A program made the translations under genes and the position numbers. Source: Lysobacterales bacterium (lineage in GTDB: Bacteria > Pseudomonadota > Gammaproteobacteria > Xanthomonadales > Ahniellaceae). From it: a stretch of 64,000 nt of DNA. Shown here piece by piece: positions 61,227-64,000 of this stretch (the stretch's first letter is position 1; each line of letters starts with the position of its first letter). The DNA lies in NCBI GenBank assembly GCA_016721845.1, contig JADKHK010000003.1, forward strand, positions 248,001-312,000, written 5' to 3'. Below the pieces are notes generated by a model. The model saw only the letters and a list, made by a program, of their open reading frames with translations. It was not told the origin of the DNA and searched no databases.

Positions 61227-62138
61227 TCAGCCTAGCGAGACCGCCCGCACGCGCGCGTGTTCGGCGATCAGTGCCGCGAACTCGGCGCTCAACGCTTCCG
61301 GCAAGTCATGGCCCCAGCCCCGAAGGGTATGCAGGCGCGCACCGGGAATGACCCGGGCGAGATCGTGGCCGTGTGCGAGCGGCACCATCGCATCGTCGGT
61401 ACCGTGCAGGATCAGGGTCGGCGCATCGAGACGGCGCAACAGCGGCGTGCGATCGCCGTCGCCGAGGATCGCGGCCAGCTGGCGCGCGACACCGGTGCCG
61501 GTCGGGGCGCGCCGCAGGCTGGCGTCGGCACGACGAACCATCTCGTCCCGCGGCATCGGATAGGCAGGGCTGCCGATCAACTCGAACAGTCGCACCCAGT
61601 AGTCGATCGCGGCATCCAGGCTGATGCGCGAACTCGGGCGCGACAGCATCAGCTTCAGCACCGATGCCGAGGGCAACGGCAGGCCGAGCCGGCCGCTGCT
61701 GGTCGACATCAGGGTCAGCGACCGCACCCGCGCGGCATGCCGCGCCGCGATGTGTTGCGCAATCATCCCGCCCATCGAGATGCCGAGCACGTGCGCCTGC
61801 GCGATGCCGAGATGATCGAGCACGGCCGCACCATCATCGGCGATGTCGGGCAGCGTGTACGGCGTGCGATACGCCCGGCGCAGCAGGCGCGCCGCGATCA
61901 CCCGATGCAGGGGAGGCACGCCCTGCGCGTCGTAGCGCGTGCTCAGGCCGATGTCGCGATTGTCGAAGCTGATGCAGCGGAAACCCTGCTGCACAAGGGC
62001 GTCGAGCAGCGATTGCGGCCAGGCCGTGCGCTGCATGCCGAGGCCCATGACCAGCAACAGCGGCGGCCCGGCATCCGGTCCATGCACGGCGTAATCGATC
62101 TCGACGCCGCCACGCTGCAGTCGATCCGACAGCGTCAC
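61227..62138 (-). CDS. Alpha/beta hydrolase
   Basis: A 303-aa alpha/beta-fold hydrolase. The oxyanion-hole region is VMGLGMQRTAW, the nucleophile elbow is GISMGG, the acid is in LHGTDDAMVP, and the catalytic His is in GWGHDLP, a complete triad. GTG 62138 is chosen because it lies one base after the upstream stop with GGAAG at good spacing; a longer frame to 62174 would overlap that gene. Probably co-transcribed with the channel gene. Likely an esterase or C-C hydrolase; substrate unknown. Confidence 0.88.
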   Translation of the reverse strand: MTLSDRLQRGGVEIDYAVHGPDAGPPLLLVMGLGMQRTAWPQSLLDALVQQGFRCISFDNRDIGLSTRYDAQGVPPLHRVIAARLLRRAYRTPYTLPDIADDGAAVLDHLGIAQAHVLGISMGGMIAQHIAARHAARVRSLTLMSTSSGRLGLPLPSASVLKLMLSRPSSRISLDAAIDYWVRLFELIGSPAYPMPRDEMVRRADASLRRAPTGTGVARQLAAILGDGDRTPLLRRLDAPTLILHGTDDAMVPLAHGHDLARVIPGARLHTLRGWGHDLPEALSAEFAALIAEHARVRAVSLG

Positions 62139-62139
62139 C

Positions 62140-64000
62140 TCAATCTTCCGCGAGCACGATGATTCGGTCCGCATCGGTGAAGGTGACGGCCTGCGACTTC
62201 TTCGGATTCACCTTGACGCCATAGCCGCGATCCTTGTCCTGGGCATCGGCCGCGATGCGGTAGCCGATCGCGGTTTCGCCGCGTTGCGCGGCCGCTTCGA
62301 GCAGGGTGTGGAAATCCATCGCGACGCCGGTACGCACGTAGTCGCCGATCGGGCGGATGTAGATTTCCGAGCCCTCGGCACTGAACAGGGCGCGGAACAC
62401 TCGGTCGAGATCCCGGTTCTCGGCGAGCTGCGCCAGCATCAGGCTGACCAGCTTGTCGCTGACGATGAAGTCGTCGGCCTTCGCCACCTGGGCCAGCGCG
62501 CGATTGCGCAGGTCCATCATCTCGCTGACGATCGACAGGTCGACGTCGGCAGCATCGGCAATGTTGCGCAGGTGCAGCAGCGCGATCAGGGTCTTGGCAT
62601 CGGCCTCCTGGATCGGCAGGTGCGTGTAGCTGAGCAGGATGATGTGCGCGTAATGGCAGACGCCAAGCTTGTCGAGCGTGGCGCGGTCATCGATGTCGCC
62701 CTCGGCAAAGCGGACGCGCAGATGCTTCATCGAGGTCTGCAACGCGACCAGCGCATCGCGCGCACCGTCGCGCTCGCACAGCACCACCAGTTCCGAACCC
62801 GGCGCGACGTATTGATCCAGCTCGCGCACGATCGCCACGGCCTTGTCGTTCCAGCCGAGGATCAGGATGCGCTCGGTCACGGCCGTGCGTTCGCGCGGCT
62901 GCTGGATCAGGTCGGACTGGGGCGCACGGGCAGCCAGGTCCATGCGGATGGTGTCGTCGTCTTCGCTGATCGCGATGATCTGGTCACCGGGCCCGATCAC
63001 GGTGTCCATTGGCGGATTCACCAGCACCTCGCGACCGGCACGCATCAGGCCGATCAGGGCCGATTCGTCGAACCCGCCGAGTGCCTCGCGGTAGGTCTTT
63101 CCGACCAGGCCCGGCTCATGCTTGAAATAGATCTCGGCGCCATCGAAATCGAGCAGTTCGGTGTAGACGACGCTGAGTCCGGACTGGCGGCAGGTCTGCG
63201 CGGTGACGCGTGCGATCAGGTCCTCGCCCTGCACGAAGATCGCCTCGTCGCCACCGACCAGGGCGGCGGCTTCAAGGTTCTTGTCGTCGCGGATCTCGCC
63301 GACGATGTGGTATCGCCCGGACTTGCGCGCCGGATTGTTGGTGATCGCCAGCACCGACTTGATGACGTGGATGTCCGGGTTCTCGTCTTCGGGCGCCAGC
63401 ACGATGATCGAGCGCGCGCCGTGCGGATCGACGACGGCGAGATCATCCAGATCCAGCGGGTCGCCGCTGCGGCAAATGACACGGGTGTTCTTCGTCGTCG
63501 CGAACTTGGACTTGATCTCGTCCTCCATCTCGACCTTGTCGCGGTTCGCGAGGATGACGATGCAGGGGCGCTTCTGGTTTTCGGCGGCGATGATCAGCTC
63601 ACCGATGATCGACTGGATCTTGCTGGACCAGCCGAGGATCAGCGTGTGGTCCTGCTCGATCACGCGCGAGCGGCCCTTGCGCAGCTCGTCGAGCCGCGCC
63701 TCCAGGCCCGAGGTGATGGTGCCGATCAGGATCGACACCAGGAAGATGCCGGCCACGGTCACGATGAACATCAGCGCACGCAGGACCCAGCCGCTGTCGC
63801 CGGCCAGATTGCCGGCATCGATGGCATGCATCAGGCCGATCCAGGCGCCTTCGATGAAACCGAACTGCGAGGCCGGGTCGGCCGGATCCTGTCCGACCTT
63901 GAGCAGGCTCAGGACCAGCGCGGTGACCACGACGACCGCGGTCGAGATCAAGGCCAGCCAAGCAATGATGGCGATCGGGCCGCGCGACAGGGTGTTCTCG
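62140..64000 (-). CDS. CASTOR/POLLUX-type ion channel protein (5' end beyond the window)
   Basis: A partial protein of about 620 residues that is open at the right edge; the frame continues past 63951 into ENTLSRGPIAII, matching the family, so the start is outside. Two membrane helices and a pore-like region (GAWIGLMHAIDAGNLAGDSGW) precede tandem Rossmann/RCK-like domains (LILGWSSKIQSIIGEL and RILILGWNDKAVAIVREL). Plant homologues are nuclear cation channels, and bacterial homologues are thought to be Ca2+- or K+-gated channels. The alpha/beta hydrolase gene follows one base later. Confidence 0.9.
   Translation of the reverse strand, partial: ENTLSRGPIAIIAWLALISTAVVVVTALVLSLLKVGQDPADPASQFGFIEGAWIGLMHAIDAGNLAGDSGWVLRALMFIVTVAGIFLVSILIGTITSGLEARLDELRKGRSRVIEQDHTLILGWSSKIQSIIGELIIAAENQKRPCIVILANRDKVEMEDEIKSKFATTKNTRVICRSGDPLDLDDLAVVDPHGARSIIVLAPEDENPDIHVIKSVLAITNNPARKSGRYHIVGEIRDDKNLEAAALVGGDEAIFVQGEDLIARVTAQTCRQSGLSVVYTELLDFDGAEIYFKHEPGLVGKTYREALGGFDESALIGLMRAGREVLVNPPMDTVIGPGDQIIAISEDDDTIRMDLAARAPQSDLIQQPRERTAVTERILILGWNDKAVAIVRELDQYVAPGSELVVLCERDGARDALVALQTSMKHLRVRFAEGDIDDRATLDKLGVCHYAHIILLSYTHLPIQEADAKTLIALLHLRNIADAADVDLSIVSEMMDLRNRALAQVAKADDFIVSDKLVSLMLAQLAENRDLDRVFRALFSAEGSEIYIRPIGDYVRTGVAMDFHTLLEAAAQRGETAIGYRIAADAQDKDRGYGVKVNPKKSQAVTFTDADRIIVLAED

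Overview
The window is high-GC bacterial DNA, densely packed, with long spurious open frames opposite most genes. The gene content points to a gammaproteobacterium of the Xanthomonadales (Lysobacterales). The pointers are: a Xanthomonas-type thymidine kinase that lacks zinc ligands; a DUF2782 protein; a polA-linked sRNA of the Xanthomonas sX13 type; secreted M4 and M28 proteases ending in PPC and P domains; FG-GAP and TPR-sulfotransferase proteins; and periplasmic propeller sensors fused to GGDEF or histidine-kinase outputs. The lineage is inferred; no rRNA gene is present to prove it.

Layout. 66-4742 holds a lipoprotein acid phosphatase, Rep helicase, thymidine kinase and the heat-shock sigma factor rpoH. 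A near-perfect CIRCE operator (HrcA site) lies just upstream of rpoH. 5090-8062 is a propeller-GGDEF sensor. 8100-22904 (minus strand) is the centrepiece: a four-gene operon for a polyunsaturated-fatty-acid-type (Pfa) synthase. It runs PfaD-like enoyl reductase, then a 2039-aa KS-MAT-ACP-ACP-KR-DH protein, then a 2121-aa KS-CLF-AT-DH-DH protein, then a phosphopantetheinyl transferase. A TetR regulator (22963-23571) is divergently transcribed from its 5' end. The domain split resembles myxobacterial Pfa1/2/3 rather than the marine gammaproteobacterial PfaA-B-C-D set, without a terminal acyltransferase.

23605-24826 is a TerC/Alx membrane protein preceded by a yybP-ykoY manganese riboswitch. 25396-29838 is a tight gspF-ftsE-ftsX-response regulator-ung cluster. 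29900-30025 encodes a predicted sRNA with four stem-loops, each with a C-rich loop, directly downstream of polA. 32925-37919 holds a REC-GGDEF protein and a large hybrid histidine kinase. 37942-40663 runs DUF2782, GNAT, and the TRAP permeases DctQ and DctM. 40664-43224 is a two-component pair, followed by an FG-GAP protein and a TPR sulfotransferase.

46420-50977 holds two secreted metalloproteases that share a nearly identical C-terminal module of about 195 residues. 51267-55312 holds the TRAP solute-binding protein (11 kb from its permeases), a membrane Ser/Thr kinase whose ribosome-binding site is complementary to one sRNA loop, and a GYF-pilin fusion protein. 55335-64000 holds uvrD, a LytS/LytTR-type two-component pair, a YqhA protein, a saccharopine-dehydrogenase-like reductase, an alpha/beta hydrolase, and a CASTOR/POLLUX-type channel protein cut by the window edge.

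How the genes fit together. The Pfa operon should make a specialised long-chain or polyunsaturated lipid on its own ACPs, activated by its own PPTase and probably controlled by the TetR. Most of the rest is signalling: two diguanylate cyclases, three histidine kinases, four response regulators and a Ser/Thr kinase. To this are added surface and secretion functions, with regulatory RNA and stress-response control visible at rpoH, terC and downstream of polA.
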